NCBI GenBank assembly: GCA_029262735.1
Contig: JAJCYY010000017.1
Location: forward strand, 22,669-86,668
Direction: 5' to 3'
DNA from: Chloroflexota bacterium
Lineage (GTDB): Bacteria; Chloroflexota; Dehalococcoidia; Lucifugimonadales; Lucifugimonadaceae
Length of the DNA: 64,000 nucleotides
Below, piece after piece: positions 12,328 through 22,125 of this stretch (positions are counted from its first letter, which is position 1; every line of letters begins with the position of its first letter). The translations under genes were made by a program, and so were the position numbers. A model generated the notes under the pieces. The model saw nothing but the letters and a program-made list of their open reading frames with translations. It searched no databases and was not told where the DNA came from.

Positions 12328-12698
12328 CATCTCAAGACCCATCGGCAGACGACTACTACGCGATCGATACCACCTCCACCGAGTGGGAAGCAAGCCACAA
12401 CCCGAAGCTCGGTGTCGATCTCGGCAGGCTGATGTTGCGGAAAGACCCGCACACAGCAACCGAGATCAGGATGATCCGCTACCCGAAAGGTGTGATGAAC
12501 CCTGCCCACACTCACCCGTGCGATCACGGCATCTTCGTTCTCGAGGGAACGTTGAAAACCCACCGCGGAGAGTACGGACCGGGCACGTGGGTCTGGTTCC
12601 CGGAGGGCCAGGTGATGGAGCACGGGGCTACGGATGAGGCAGACGTTGTGGGAATATTCATTACGGACGGAGCGTTCGAGATCAACTACAAGGACTGA
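12324..12698 (+). CDS. Cupin-domain protein
   Basis: A 124-residue single-cupin beta barrel. Cupin motif 1 reads NPAHTHPCDHGIFVLEG, with metal ligands H, H and E. Motif 2 is GPGTWVWFPEGQVMEHG. The start ATG at 12324 overlaps the TGA of the upstream hydrolase, which implies translational coupling; an earlier in-frame ATG would run deep into the upstream gene. Cupins of this size are dioxygenases, isomerases or sugar-binding proteins. The substrate is unknown, and operon context links it to the flanking hydrolases. Confidence 0.85.
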   Translation: MTSQDPSADDYYAIDTTSTEWEASHNPKLGVDLGRLMLRKDPHTATEIRMIRYPKGVMNPAHTHPCDHGIFVLEGTLKTHRGEYGPGTWVWFPEGQVMEHGATDEADVVGIFITDGAFEINYKD

Positions 12699-12722
12699 TG
12701 AAAAGTCGCATGGGAGCAGATA

Positions 12723-13994
12723 TTGTCCAGTCAAAGTGACCGAAAAGTGTTCATCGCCACTCGAGTTGCAAACGAGAATGTTGACGGCTGGTTGAAAGAC
12801 CACGCGGTGGTGGTCGACGGAGAGAAGATCGACTCGATTGTTCCGAAGGGCCAGTTGCCTTCCGATGTCGCCGACACATCAGATGTGTTTGACCTTGGGG
12901 ACGTTTCGCTCCTGCCTGGCCTCGTCGATGCTCATTGCCACATGCACTGCTCTGCAACGGTTGACGCGCAGGCGCTCGCATTAACCGAGGATGTGCAGCG
13001 TCTTACGATGCGCGCGGTGACTGCAATGCGGAAGGCTGTGCTGGCCGGGACGACGACCATTCGAGACCTCGGCGCCATGAATGAAGTTTCCTTCCCAGTT
13101 CGTGCCGCAGTCGAGTCAGGCGCAATCCCCGGACCCAGAATGCTCCTGGCTGGAACGCCGATCACGATAACGGCCGGTCATTGCTGGTTTTTCGGGACCC
13201 AGGCTGACACGACGGCGGAGGTGATTTCAGCTGTACGAAACCAGGTCAGGCTGGGCGCCAATGTCATCAAGATGATGGCTACCGGTGGAATGTTTACTCC
13301 TACAGCGAATCCTCGTAAGCCGCAGTACTCAGCGGAGACATTGAAAGCCGCGGTGCAAGAGGCTGAGCGGTCCGGCGTGCAGATTGTCGCTCACACGCTT
13401 GCAGCGGACGGCGTACAGAACTGTGTCGAGGCAGGCATTCACAACCTGATTCATGCTCGCTGGTATGACCAGGACCCAGATGGCGAACTGGACTACCGGC
13501 CTGATGTGGTGAAGCAGATGGCGGACCAGGGCCAGTGGGTTGACCCAACCATCGGGCACCACCTGCTTGGCGTACAGACTCGGGACGATGAAGGGCTCCC
13601 TGCCGCTCCAGTCCATTGGGCTGTCTCGAACAAGGTCATAGGCGATGAGGCACACGTTGAGCTGATGATGAAAATGCTTGACGCAGGCGTCCGGTTCACA
13701 TCCGGGCTGGACATGGGTATGCCTCACGCCACACATGACATGTCTGCGGCAAACGCGTGGTCATATGTCGAATGGCTCGGCTGGTCTCCGTGGAAGGCGA
13801 TACACACTGCAACGGCAGCTACCGCGGAGGCGGTCCGTGTGGGCGACATCGTTGGGCAGATCAAGCCCGGAATGTTCGCTGACCTCGCAGCGTTCACAGG
13901 CGATCCGGCTCAGAACATACGTGACCTGAGAATCGCATCGACCGTTGTTCAGTCCGGACGAGTCCTGAAGCTGAACGACCGCGATCTTGTCTAG
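12723..13994 (+). CDS. Amidohydrolase-superfamily metal-dependent hydrolase
   Basis: A 423-residue TIM-barrel amidohydrolase of the imidazolonepropionase/prolidase-like group. It has the strand-1 HxH in DAHCHMH, the lysine in VIKMMATGG, histidines in VAHTLAADG and NLIHARWYD, and the catalytic aspartate in TSGLDMGMPH. The C-terminus GQIKPGMFADLAAF is the usual small beta-domain. Translation starts at TTG 12723, with GGGAG 6 nt upstream; no better start exists. It is 24 bp after the cupin gene. Family members cleave amide or peptide bonds, or ring amides. The exact substrate is not readable. Confidence 0.9.
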   Translation: MSSQSDRKVFIATRVANENVDGWLKDHAVVVDGEKIDSIVPKGQLPSDVADTSDVFDLGDVSLLPGLVDAHCHMHCSATVDAQALALTEDVQRLTMRAVTAMRKAVLAGTTTIRDLGAMNEVSFPVRAAVESGAIPGPRMLLAGTPITITAGHCWFFGTQADTTAEVISAVRNQVRLGANVIKMMATGGMFTPTANPRKPQYSAETLKAAVQEAERSGVQIVAHTLAADGVQNCVEAGIHNLIHARWYDQDPDGELDYRPDVVKQMADQGQWVDPTIGHHLLGVQTRDDEGLPAAPVHWAVSNKVIGDEAHVELMMKMLDAGVRFTSGLDMGMPHATHDMSAANAWSYVEWLGWSPWKAIHTATAATAEAVRVGDIVGQIKPGMFADLAAFTGDPAQNIRDLRIASTVVQSGRVLKLNDRDLV

Positions 13995-14162
13995 CCGTCT
14001 CGCTGAAAAACGCCTTGTCCAGCATCTAGTCAATTGAGAATGCATCTCAATACTCGAATGGATGGAACTGTTAAGGCGTCTTCATCGTCTCTTCACCGAA
14101 TCTTGAAGATAGCTGTAGAGAATGGTTCCGTCCGCAAAGGGACTGATGAGGAGACAATCGAG

Positions 14163-14375
14163 ATGCTTTACTTTAAGGCCTGCCCGAAGTGCCAGACAGG
14201 CACCGTTGAGCACAACAACGACCCATGGTCGGAGTACCTGCAGTGTCTCAACTGCGGGCTGATGAAGGACGTGCCTGATGGGCTTACTGCCGTGGAGGCG
14301 CTGAAGGGATTGCACGTGCAGTTCACGGCACAGCGAGAAGCGGAAGAGGCTGAAGAGGCGAAGGCTATAGCCTGA
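14163..14375 (+). CDS. Small zinc-ribbon protein
   Basis: A 70-residue protein with a treble-clef/zinc-ribbon signature, CPKC followed after about 20 residues by CLNC. It begins MLYFKACPKCQTG and ends with a Glu/Ala-rich helix. Short proteins of the form xxYFKACPKC...LQCLxCG are recurrent in Chloroflexota, which is family knowledge from memory. The ATG at 14163 is chosen because it begins the conserved part and is preceded by a GAGGAG-like RBS; in-frame starts at 14034-14040 would add a poorly conserved leader. Function is unknown; nucleic-acid binding is possible. A strong terminator follows. Confidence 0.7.
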   Translation: MLYFKACPKCQTGTVEHNNDPWSEYLQCLNCGLMKDVPDGLTAVEALKGLHVQFTAQREAEEAEEAKAIA

Positions 14376-14402
14376 ACCTGATGAAAAATGAATAGACAGA
14401 CC

Positions 14403-14439
14403 AGAGGCGCAGATGAGCTCAGAGCATCTGCGCCTCTTT
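14403..14439 (+). terminator. Intrinsic terminator after the zinc-ribbon gene
   Basis: A perfect 13-bp stem AGAGGCGCAGATG (14403-14415) / CATCTGCGCCTCT (14425-14437) with a 9-nt loop ends in TTTATTTG. It separates the amidohydrolase/zinc-ribbon region from the potassium channel. Confidence 0.9.
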
Positions 14440-14557
14440 ATTTGATCTGGTTACTGTCGAATGGCTCGCCTACACCGTAGAATCCGCACGTGTTGGTCGG
14501 TGGCAACAGGCCGATCGCGTATCGGTACACGGTTGAATGCGAGGATGATCGGGAACA

Positions 14558-15664
14558 TTGCCAGGCCAGGACACACAACGGCTACAGCCGCAGGAGCTTC
14601 TCCAGGAAACGGCAGAAAGGCTGCTTCTTGCGTCCCGCCACGGCCGGGGTGTGGAGCAGCGGACCGATCGCAGGTTCGTGATAGGCATAGTAGCCGTATT
14701 GATCGTGCTTGCAGGCGGGACAGCCGGTTATGCGCTGGTGGAAAGCGCTGGCTGGTTCGACTCGCTGTACATGACCATTGTCACCGTTACGACGGTCGGC
14801 TATACGGAGATAATCCCGCTCGGGACCGGCGGCAGGGTGCTCAACATCTTCGTCATCCTGTTCGGGGTAGGGACGATCCTTTACGTTGCGAGTTTGGTTG
14901 CCGAGTATCTATTTTCTGGTGAGCTTCGTGAAATTATTGGACAGCGACGCATGAACAGACAGATTGCTGACATGAGTGGACATTATGTGGTGTGCGGATA
15001 CGGCAGGACGGGCGAAAGGGTCGTTGCCGAGCTGCAACATTCGAGTCGTGAAGTCGTGGTCGTAGACTTTTCGGAGGCCAACGTCGCCAGGGCGATGGAG
15101 GATGGAATACTGGCCATCGTCGGAGACTCTGGAAGCGATGAGGCTTTGCGACGGGCGGGTATAGAGCGGGCAGCAGGCCTCGTGGCCGCGGTTGCACCCG
15201 ACGCATCGGTTCTGATGGCGGTGCTCTCTGCCCGCACTCTGAATCCGGAGCTAAACATCGTGGCGCGTGCCGAGCACGAGGAGAGTGAATCTAAGCTCAG
15301 GTCGGCGGGCGCGGACAGAGTGCTTTCGATTCACCGGATCGCGGGTCACAGGCTCGCCAATATGGTCGTTCGCCCTGAAGTTGCAGAGTTTCTCGAAGTC
15401 GTCTTGACCGATCATGAGGTCGAGGTCGAGATGGACATGGTGCGGTTGGCACAGAACTCTCCGTTTGACGCGATGACTCTCAGCGAAACGAACCTGATCG
15501 AGCGGACGAGCGCCAACATCGTCGGTATTAGAAAGCGCGGCGGGACGGTGACGGTGCTGGCGACTCCCGGCACGATGCTGAACTCTACCGACGTGCTAGT
15601 TGCAATCGGGACGAGGCAGCAGCTTGACGGGCTGAAGGACGTAGCGGCGGTCAGCGCAGACTAA
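14558..15664 (+). CDS. Two-TM potassium channel with RCK (TrkA-N/TrkA-C) domains
   Basis: A 368-residue MthK-like channel subunit. The first transmembrane helix is at about 40-62. The pore carries the selectivity filter TTVGYTE, and the second helix is [20 protein letters not shown] Rossmann RCK domain follows: [12 protein letters not shown], then acidic VVVDFSEAN for ligand binding. A TrkA-C domain ends the protein with [19 protein letters not shown]. It would form a tetrameric K+ channel gated by cytosolic ligand. The start is TTG 14558; upstream sequence offers no better choice. Its stop overlaps the convergent sugar-acid dehydratase stop (CTAA, 15661-15664). Confidence 0.9.
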   Translation: MPGQDTQRLQPQELLQETAERLLLASRHGRGVEQRTDRRFVIGIVAVLIVLAGGTAGYALVESAGWFDSLYMTIVTVTTVGYTEIIPLGTGGRVLNIFVILFGVGTILYVASLVAEYLFSGELREIIGQRRMNRQIADMSGHYVVCGYGRTGERVVAELQHSSREVVVVDFSEANVARAMEDGILAIVGDSGSDEALRRAGIERAAGLVAAVAPDASVLMAVLSARTLNPELNIVARAEHEESESKLRSAGADRVLSIHRIAGHRLANMVVRPEVAEFLEVVLTDHEVEVEMDMVRLAQNSPFDAMTLSETNLIERTSANIVGIRKRGGTVTVLATPGTMLNSTDVLVAIGTRQQLDGLKDVAAVSAD

Positions 15665-17685
15665 CCGCCGTTCAGCGCCCTCTTGCCTGCCTCCAGCGTC
15701 TTCACTATCTCGTCGACATCGAACACGCAGCCGCCCCAGGTGCCTCCTGAGACGCCCTGCAAGGCCGCCCAGAGCCGTGAGTCGTCTGGAAGTTGAGGAT
15801 GAGGAGCGAGGTCACCGGGCACGGCGCGTCGTGCCAGTTCTTCTGATCCCCACTCGGCACTCTCCACTGCTCCGTCCCGTCCGACAAGATTGATCGAGCC
15901 TTCAAGTGTGTTGCGGTCGACTACGATCTCTATCGTGTCTCCTTCTTGCACACGTCCGATCGGACCGCCTGCAAGAGCCTCTGGTCCCACGTGTCCGATG
16001 CATGCGCCTGTGGACACGCCGGAGAAGCGAGCATCGGTAATCAGTGCCACGTTCTTACCGTATGACAGGTGCTTTAGCGCTGCGGTGATCTGGTAGACCT
16101 CCTCCATGCCTGTGCCCATCGGGCCGCCACAGGTCAGCACCATGATGTCGCCGGCCTTCACTTTCTCGTCCTCATCGCGGGATTTGATCGCCCGGATAGC
16201 ATCACGCTCCGAACGGAAAACGCGCGCTTTCCCGATGTTCCGGTAGACGCCGTCGGCATCGACAACTGCCGGATCTATTGCCGTGCTCTTGATCACAGAG
16301 CCTTCTGGAGCAAGGTTTCCCTTCGGAAAGCTGACCGTGCTCGTCAGGCCCCTGGTCTTCGCCCGATCGGGAGACATGATCACGTTGTCAGGATCGACAC
16401 CGTCAACGTCCTTCAGGTAGCGGCGAACGTCGGACCTGCGCTCAGAGTCCTCCCACCAGTCGAGGTTCTCGCCAAGCGTCTGGCCGGTTGCGGTCAGCAC
16501 ATCTGTGTTGAGCAGGCCGAGGCGACGAAGGTGAAGCATCACTTCGGGCACGCCACCGGCGGCGTAGAGCTGAGCCGTCGGGTGCCCGACGGGACCGTTC
16601 GGCAGCACATCGACCAGGCGAGGAACCTGGCGGTTGATGTTGTTCCAGTCTTCGACTCCCATCCGCTTGCGACCCGCGGCATGGGCGATCGCCGGCGTAT
16701 GTAGCAAGAGATTCGTTGAGCCTCCGCACGCTGCGTGGACAACCATGGCGTTCTCAAACGCCTCATCGGTCAAGATGTCACCGGATTTGACTCCACGCTT
16801 CTCCATTGCGACCAGAGCCCGTGCGGTGCGTTGTGCGATGTTGCGCCATGCCGGGGTTCCAGAGGGAGAGAGTGCAGCGTGGGTGATGGCCAGGCCGAGC
16901 GCCTCAGAGACCACCTGGGAGGTTCCCGCGGTGCCGAGGAACTGGCAGCCTCCGCCGGGAGAGGCGCAGGCGCGGCAGCCGACGTCCTGCGCGTATTCGA
17001 GAGTGACCTCGCCCTGTGCGAACCGGGCACCTATCGACTGGATCTGGCCGGCATCTTCACCGTTGCTCGGTGCAAGCGTGACACCGCCTGGGACGATTGC
17101 CACGGGGCTGTCCCGCAGGCCTGCCAGCGCCATCATCATGGCAGGCAGGCCCTTATCACATGATGCGATGCCGAGCACGCCGCGTGCTGTTGGCAACGAC
17201 CGGGCCAGACGGCGAAACACCTGCGCTGCATCGTTGCGGTAAGGAAGGCTGTCCAGCATGCCGGTCGTGCCCTGGGTGCGGCCGTCGCATGGATCGGAGC
17301 AGAAGAGCGCAAACGGGACCGACTTCAACTCTCGAAGCTCCTGGGCCGCTGACTTCACCAGTGATGCAAGCTCGAAGTGGCCAGTGTGCAGTCCGAGAGC
17401 GACAGTCGACCCGTCCGCTTCGCGAATGCCCCCGGCTGTCGAAAGAATGATGAACTGTTTTCGGAGCAGCTCAGACGGCTCCCAACCCATACCTGCGTTC
17501 TGGCTCATGCCGAAGTGATTGCCGCTCGGTTCGTCTATCAGAAACTCGGGCGTGAACGGGACGGTACCGGCTGGTCCTTCGGCATGTGTCTTGATCTCCC
17601 AGCTGGCAGTGCCTGAGGAAGATCCAAGGACATCCGCTACGGTCAACTCTTTTGTGTCGTGGTCCGGGTAAGAGCGCGTGGTCAT
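15661..17685 (-). CDS. IlvD/Edd-family sugar-acid dehydratase, YjhG/YagF type
   Basis: A 674-residue Fe-S dehydratase. The three cysteine-bearing motifs expected for the cluster are [21 protein letters not shown] and [20 protein letters not shown]. The ending GTWGGCVFD, the length and the N-terminus [14 protein letters not shown] are closest to the YjhG/YagF group of D-xylonate/D-galactonate dehydratases rather than to dihydroxy-acid dehydratase IlvD. The product would be a 2-keto-3-deoxy sugar acid. The ATG at 17685 has GGGAG 6 nt upstream. Enolase-superfamily dehydratases at 22126 and 28257 support sugar-acid catabolism. The exact substrate is inferred. Confidence 0.88.
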   Translation of the reverse strand: MTTRSYPDHDTKELTVADVLGSSSGTASWEIKTHAEGPAGTVPFTPEFLIDEPSGNHFGMSQNAGMGWEPSELLRKQFIILSTAGGIREADGSTVALGLHTGHFELASLVKSAAQELRELKSVPFALFCSDPCDGRTQGTTGMLDSLPYRNDAAQVFRRLARSLPTARGVLGIASCDKGLPAMMMALAGLRDSPVAIVPGGVTLAPSNGEDAGQIQSIGARFAQGEVTLEYAQDVGCRACASPGGGCQFLGTAGTSQVVSEALGLAITHAALSPSGTPAWRNIAQRTARALVAMEKRGVKSGDILTDEAFENAMVVHAACGGSTNLLLHTPAIAHAAGRKRMGVEDWNNINRQVPRLVDVLPNGPVGHPTAQLYAAGGVPEVMLHLRRLGLLNTDVLTATGQTLGENLDWWEDSERRSDVRRYLKDVDGVDPDNVIMSPDRAKTRGLTSTVSFPKGNLAPEGSVIKSTAIDPAVVDADGVYRNIGKARVFRSERDAIRAIKSRDEDEKVKAGDIMVLTCGGPMGTGMEEVYQITAALKHLSYGKNVALITDARFSGVSTGACIGHVGPEALAGGPIGRVQEGDTIEIVVDRNTLEGSINLVGRDGAVESAEWGSEELARRAVPGDLAPHPQLPDDSRLWAALQGVSGGTWGGCVFDVDEIVKTLEAGKRALNGG

Positions 17686-17783
17686 AGTCTGCTCCCGCAG
17701 TTGGAAATGGTCTCGATAGTTCCTAACAGGGGAGTATACGGCTGTGAACTGACCGACGAGTGGTGGTTACGGAGATGCTGGTC

Positions 17784-19658
17784 TCAGCGGCCGCGATCCA
17801 GCGCCCGGTTCAGGATAAACGCAGAGTTGATGAGCGAAAGGTGCGTGAAAGCCTGCGGGAAGTTCCCGAGTAGATCACCGGTGGGCCCGGTCTCCTCGGC
17901 GTAGAGGCCAAGCGGGGAGGCATATCCGAGCATTCTCTCAAACAGGAAACGGGCATCGTCCAACCGTCCCATCCTTGTGAATGCCTCGACGAGCCAGAAC
18001 GTGCACATGGCGAACGTTCCCTCTTTGCCTTCGAGACCGTCTGGCGAGGCTGCCGGGTCATACCTGTAGACCAGGCTGTCGCGCGTTAAGCGCTGTTCGA
18101 TCTGAGAGACGGTCGTGATCATGCGCGGATCACGCGGAGAGAGAGCACCGATGTTCAAGAGCTGCAGCAGGGAAGCGTCCAGGACGTCTGAGCCATAGCT
18201 CTGCACAAAGCTCTGAAGCTCGTGGTTCCAGCCGTTCTCCATTATCTCCAGCAAGATGTCATCTCGGGCACCGATCCACAGCTCACGCGATGCAGGAAAT
18301 GACCGTTCGTCGGCCAGTTTGAGGCCTTTTGCAAGCGCATTCCACGCCATGAGTTTCGAATGAACGAACTGGCGCGGCCCGCCTCGAACCTCCCAGATGC
18401 CTTCGTCCGGCGTGCGCCAGTGCTGTGCAACCCAGTCGAGGATGTTGCTGAGCGACCGCCAGAGGTCAAACGAGATCGGATAGGCGTGGCGGTTGTAGAG
18501 ATAAACGGCTTCCAGCAGTTCTCCGTACATATCCAACTGAAGCTGGCCGTGTGCGGCATTGCCTACCCGTACCGGTCGTGAGCCGTGGTAGCCATCCAGG
18601 TGGTTCAACTCCACCTCGTTGAGCTCCCGCTCCCCCCTGATGCCGTACATGATCTGGAGAGGGTGTTCGGCGCCGTTGGCTTCGCGGCAGCGCTCTCCGA
18701 GCCAGCGCATGAACATGCGTGCCTCTTCGATGTATCCCGTGCGCATGAATGCCTGCAAAGTTAGTGCTGAGTCCCTGATCCAGCAGTACCTGTAGTCCCA
18801 GTTTCGCTCGCCGCCAATCTCCTCAGGTAGGGAAGTGGTTGGCGCTGCGATGATCGCTCCGGTCGGGCTGTACGTGAGGAGCTTGAGTGTGAGAAGAGAG
18901 CGGATGACATCTTCACGCCAGCGGCCGCTGTATTCGCACCTTGCGACCCATTCCCTCCAGAACTCGACGGTTTCGTGGAAAAGCTGTTCGCCCTGGACGG
19001 GTGGGAGCTTCTTTGGATTGGAACTTTCCTCTATGAGCCATTCGAGTGCGAACGTCATTTCCTCACGCGGCCCGAGAGTGAATTCAGCTACGACTCCACC
19101 CGCCCGAATCGAGTACTCACCGGGAAGTGAGAGGCAGAGCCGTTCGCCGGTATCGGCGCGAAAGATCACGCCCCCATCTGTCATTTCCACTGTGTGTGCT
19201 GTCGCGCCGAAGTTAAATTTCGGGCGGCAATCCAACCGGAATGTTGTCTCACCCATGACGCCCTGCACGTAGCGGATCAGCCTTCGTTCGTTACCTCGGC
19301 CAGATCCGTTCGAGTGGCCACCGACCAGATCCGGGTCGTCCACTTTCTCGCCAATTGGCATGAAATCCGTAATCTGGGCGACCGAATGCGTTCCTCCGAA
19401 ACGAGAGGTGAGGATATTCGTCTCAGGGAAGTAGATCTGGCGGCGGTCTTGCGCGTCTTCCGAAGTGATGGAGAAGCTTCCGCCTTTTTCGTCGTCGAGA
19501 ATTGCTGAGAAGATTGCAGGCGAGTCGAAATAAGGCAGGCAAAGCCAGTCGATCGCGCCGTCTAATCCGACGAGCGCGGCCGAGTGCATGTTGCCGATCA
19601 GTCCGTACTCTTCCAGTCGCTTGTATGCCATATTGGAATCAGGTTTACCCGCGGTCAC
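17784..19658 (-). CDS. Glycoside hydrolase family 15 (glucoamylase/trehalase-like)
   Basis: A 624-residue cytosolic GH15 protein. The N-terminal trehalase-like domain starts EEYGLIGNMHSAALVGLDG and reads IDWLCLPYFDSPAIF. The (alpha/alpha)6 catalytic domain has RNWDYRYCWIRDSA, then the general acid region DEGIWEVRGGPRQF and the general base region LGLYAEETGPTGD. It is divergent from an OtsA-OtsB fusion gene, so trehalose hydrolysis is a reasonable guess. GH15 trehalases of this layout are known in mycobacteria. The GTG at 19658 gives the longest form; the ATG at 19631 (MAYKRLEEYG) is equally plausible. Neither has a clear RBS. Confidence 0.9.
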   Translation of the reverse strand: MTAGKPDSNMAYKRLEEYGLIGNMHSAALVGLDGAIDWLCLPYFDSPAIFSAILDDEKGGSFSITSEDAQDRRQIYFPETNILTSRFGGTHSVAQITDFMPIGEKVDDPDLVGGHSNGSGRGNERRLIRYVQGVMGETTFRLDCRPKFNFGATAHTVEMTDGGVIFRADTGERLCLSLPGEYSIRAGGVVAEFTLGPREEMTFALEWLIEESSNPKKLPPVQGEQLFHETVEFWREWVARCEYSGRWREDVIRSLLTLKLLTYSPTGAIIAAPTTSLPEEIGGERNWDYRYCWIRDSALTLQAFMRTGYIEEARMFMRWLGERCREANGAEHPLQIMYGIRGERELNEVELNHLDGYHGSRPVRVGNAAHGQLQLDMYGELLEAVYLYNRHAYPISFDLWRSLSNILDWVAQHWRTPDEGIWEVRGGPRQFVHSKLMAWNALAKGLKLADERSFPASRELWIGARDDILLEIMENGWNHELQSFVQSYGSDVLDASLLQLLNIGALSPRDPRMITTVSQIEQRLTRDSLVYRYDPAASPDGLEGKEGTFAMCTFWLVEAFTRMGRLDDARFLFERMLGYASPLGLYAEETGPTGDLLGNFPQAFTHLSLINSAFILNRALDRGR

Positions 19659-19891
19659 GGTCTATCAATTCAGGGAACAGCCCACATTTGCTGCGTGCCG
19701 ACGCCACAAATGACCCAAACTGAGAATTGTGAGGCTTCGACAGTTGTCGATCAATACCGTGGTGTACAGAGTGCGAGGTTCTGACCGTCTGCTCATTGCC
19801 GTGTGTTAGGCTCAGATCGCTCCGGATCAATCGTAGTTCGTACTCAGCCCATCGCTCTCTACCCCGTCTTCCCGGGGCCAGGGGATTTCCA

Positions 19892-22093
19892 GTGTCCAGG
19901 GTGATTCTCGTTTCAAACCGCTTGCCCGTTACGATCAGGCGATCGCGTGGGAGCGAACAGACCCTGGACATGTCTGCAGGCGGGCTGGTCACCGGTCTAG
20001 CTCCTCTACACGCAAAGAGCAACGGCGTCTGGATTGGCCATCCTGGTGAGAATCCGAACGCTAAGACGCTTGAAGAACTCGAAAAAAGACGCCTGGTACC
20101 GGTCGATGTTCCGACCCGGGAGTACAGGAGTTACTACGAGGGGTACTCGAACACCGCGCTTTGGCCGTTGTTTCACTACTTCGTAGAGCGAGGTGAGTTT
20201 GATCCTGCCCAGTTCGAAGCCTATCGGAGTGTGAACGAGCGGTTTGCGGATAAAGTGGCCAGCATTGCAGAGCCTGACGACCTGATCTGGGTGCACGACT
20301 ACCAGTTGATGCTCCTTCCCGAGATGCTCCGGCAACGCGTCCCGAGTGCGCGTATCGGTTTCTTTCTTCACATTCCGTTCCCGTCCTCAGAGACCTTCAG
20401 GGTGCTGCCACAGAGGACCCAGATTCTGCGCGGGCTGCTTGGCGCAGACTTGATCGGGGTTCACACCTACGAATATGCCGAGAACCTGCAACGTAGCTTC
20501 AGACGGCTTCTTGGTATCGAGACCGTGCGTGGCGCACTGCGCTATTCAGGCCGCAGTGTCCGAATTCAGTCCCACCCGATAGGTATAGATACTGACGAGA
20601 TGCGGGCGGCTGCGTTCTCAAAAAAAGCCGATCACGAACTCGTGGAACTGAAGCGCCGCATCGGTGACCGACAGGTCGTGCTTGGAATAGACAGGCTGGA
20701 CTACACAAAAGGGCTTCCACTGAAGCTCATGGCCTGGCGAAGGCTGTTGTCGGGATCCCAGCGTTGGAGACGCGGTGCAATGTTGATCCAGTTGGCGGTG
20801 CCCTCACGCGAGAACATAGACAGCTATTCCCAGCAAAAGGATGAAGTGGAGCGGCTGGTCGGTGAGATCAACGGACTCTACGGCTCTCCCGGTCGTGTTC
20901 CCATTCACTACATGTACCAGACGGTCTCGAGAGAGGAACTCGGTGCTCTGTACAGGCTGGCCGACGTCGCGTTCGTCTCTCCGCTGAGGGACGGCCTGAA
21001 CCTTGTCGCGAAAGAGTATGTGGCCTGTCGAGATGACGGTGGCGGCGTCCTGGCGCTCAGCGAGTTCGCAGGAGCTGTGTCTGAGCTTGGCGAGTCTCTG
21101 CGCCTTAATCCCTGGGACATCGAGGGAACCGCGGCTCAGATCGAGCGGGCGTTGGAGATGGACTTTGGTGAGCGTCAAGAGCGGATGAGGCCGATGTATC
21201 ACCGGGTAGTGCAGAACGATGTCCACCGATGGGTCGAGCGGTTCATGTCTGCACTGACCGAGGCGGAGGTTGAGGAGTTGCAGGTTCCTCCGCAGTTGCA
21301 GTCCCAGGTACTTGCCGGGACTCTCGGCCCGCAGCTTGCCACAGCGGGCAAAGCGCTTCTCATGCTTGACTATGACGGCTCGTTGCGGGAGTTTACAGAG
21401 CGCTACGAGGATGCTGAACCGACGCCGGAAATACTTGAGATTCTGACCAGCCTGGGAGAGCTTGATGGGGTTCGCACATATATCAACTCGGGACGCGACC
21501 GAAATACGCTCGGCGAATGGTTCAGCGGTGCTCCGGTTTCACTGATCGCTGAGCACGGCTCGTGGATTCGAGAAGCTGGTGATGCAAAGTGGACACGGAT
21601 GGGGCCACCACCTGACCTGCGATGGAAAGAGTCTGTTCGGCCGGTGCTCACCGAATACTCTGAAAGGACACCTGGCGCCAGGATTGAGGAGAAGTCTTCT
21701 GCGCTGGTGTGGCACTACCGAGAGGCGGACGATGCGCTCGGTGAATGGCAGGCGCTTGAACTGATGTCCGTGCTGGAGGATATGTTGTCAGGCTCGCCGG
21801 TCGAGATCTTGAGCGGCGCTCGCATAATCGAGATCAGGCAGCAGGGTGTGGATAAGGGCCGCGCATTTGAGCACGTGAATGAGCTGCTTGGGCCGTTCGA
21901 TTTCATCCTGGTTACAGGTGACGACCGCACGGATGAGGACATCTTCGCCCGTTTGCCAGACGATGCTTACTCAGTGAAGGTCGGTGGTGGACAGAGCAGC
22001 GCTCGGGCGGCCGTCGGGTCCCCCGGCTCGATTCGCAGATTGTTGAGAGCGATGATTGGTGCTCGGCGAGATCGTACTGGCACCGGGGTCTAG
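19892..22093 (+). CDS. otsAB: Bifunctional trehalose-6-phosphate synthase/phosphatase
   Basis: A 733-residue fusion. The N-terminal GT20 synthase (about 1-470) starts SRVILVSNRLPVT and contains IWVHDYQLMLLP, FFLHIPFPSSE, GIDRLDYTKGLP and SPLRDGLNLVAKE. The C-terminal HAD phosphatase (about 485-733) has its nucleophile motif D493-Y-D495-G and the late acidic motif GDDRTDED. Together they convert UDP- or ADP-glucose and glucose-6-phosphate to trehalose. GTG 19892 is chosen because homology begins there and GGGG precedes it; the 32 upstream in-frame residues look untranslated. The divergent GH15 gene could turn trehalose over. Together they form an osmoprotectant locus. Confidence 0.92.
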   Translation: MSRVILVSNRLPVTIRRSRGSEQTLDMSAGGLVTGLAPLHAKSNGVWIGHPGENPNAKTLEELEKRRLVPVDVPTREYRSYYEGYSNTALWPLFHYFVERGEFDPAQFEAYRSVNERFADKVASIAEPDDLIWVHDYQLMLLPEMLRQRVPSARIGFFLHIPFPSSETFRVLPQRTQILRGLLGADLIGVHTYEYAENLQRSFRRLLGIETVRGALRYSGRSVRIQSHPIGIDTDEMRAAAFSKKADHELVELKRRIGDRQVVLGIDRLDYTKGLPLKLMAWRRLLSGSQRWRRGAMLIQLAVPSRENIDSYSQQKDEVERLVGEINGLYGSPGRVPIHYMYQTVSREELGALYRLADVAFVSPLRDGLNLVAKEYVACRDDGGGVLALSEFAGAVSELGESLRLNPWDIEGTAAQIERALEMDFGERQERMRPMYHRVVQNDVHRWVERFMSALTEAEVEELQVPPQLQSQVLAGTLGPQLATAGKALLMLDYDGSLREFTERYEDAEPTPEILEILTSLGELDGVRTYINSGRDRNTLGEWFSGAPVSLIAEHGSWIREAGDAKWTRMGPPPDLRWKESVRPVLTEYSERTPGARIEEKSSALVWHYREADDALGEWQALELMSVLEDMLSGSPVEILSGARIIEIRQQGVDKGRAFEHVNELLGPFDFILVTGDDRTDEDIFARLPDDAYSVKVGGGQSSARAAVGSPGSIRRLLRAMIGARRDRTGTGV

Positions 22094-22125
22094 CCAGGCA
22101 ATATCAACTTTCCGGGAGAGAGTGG

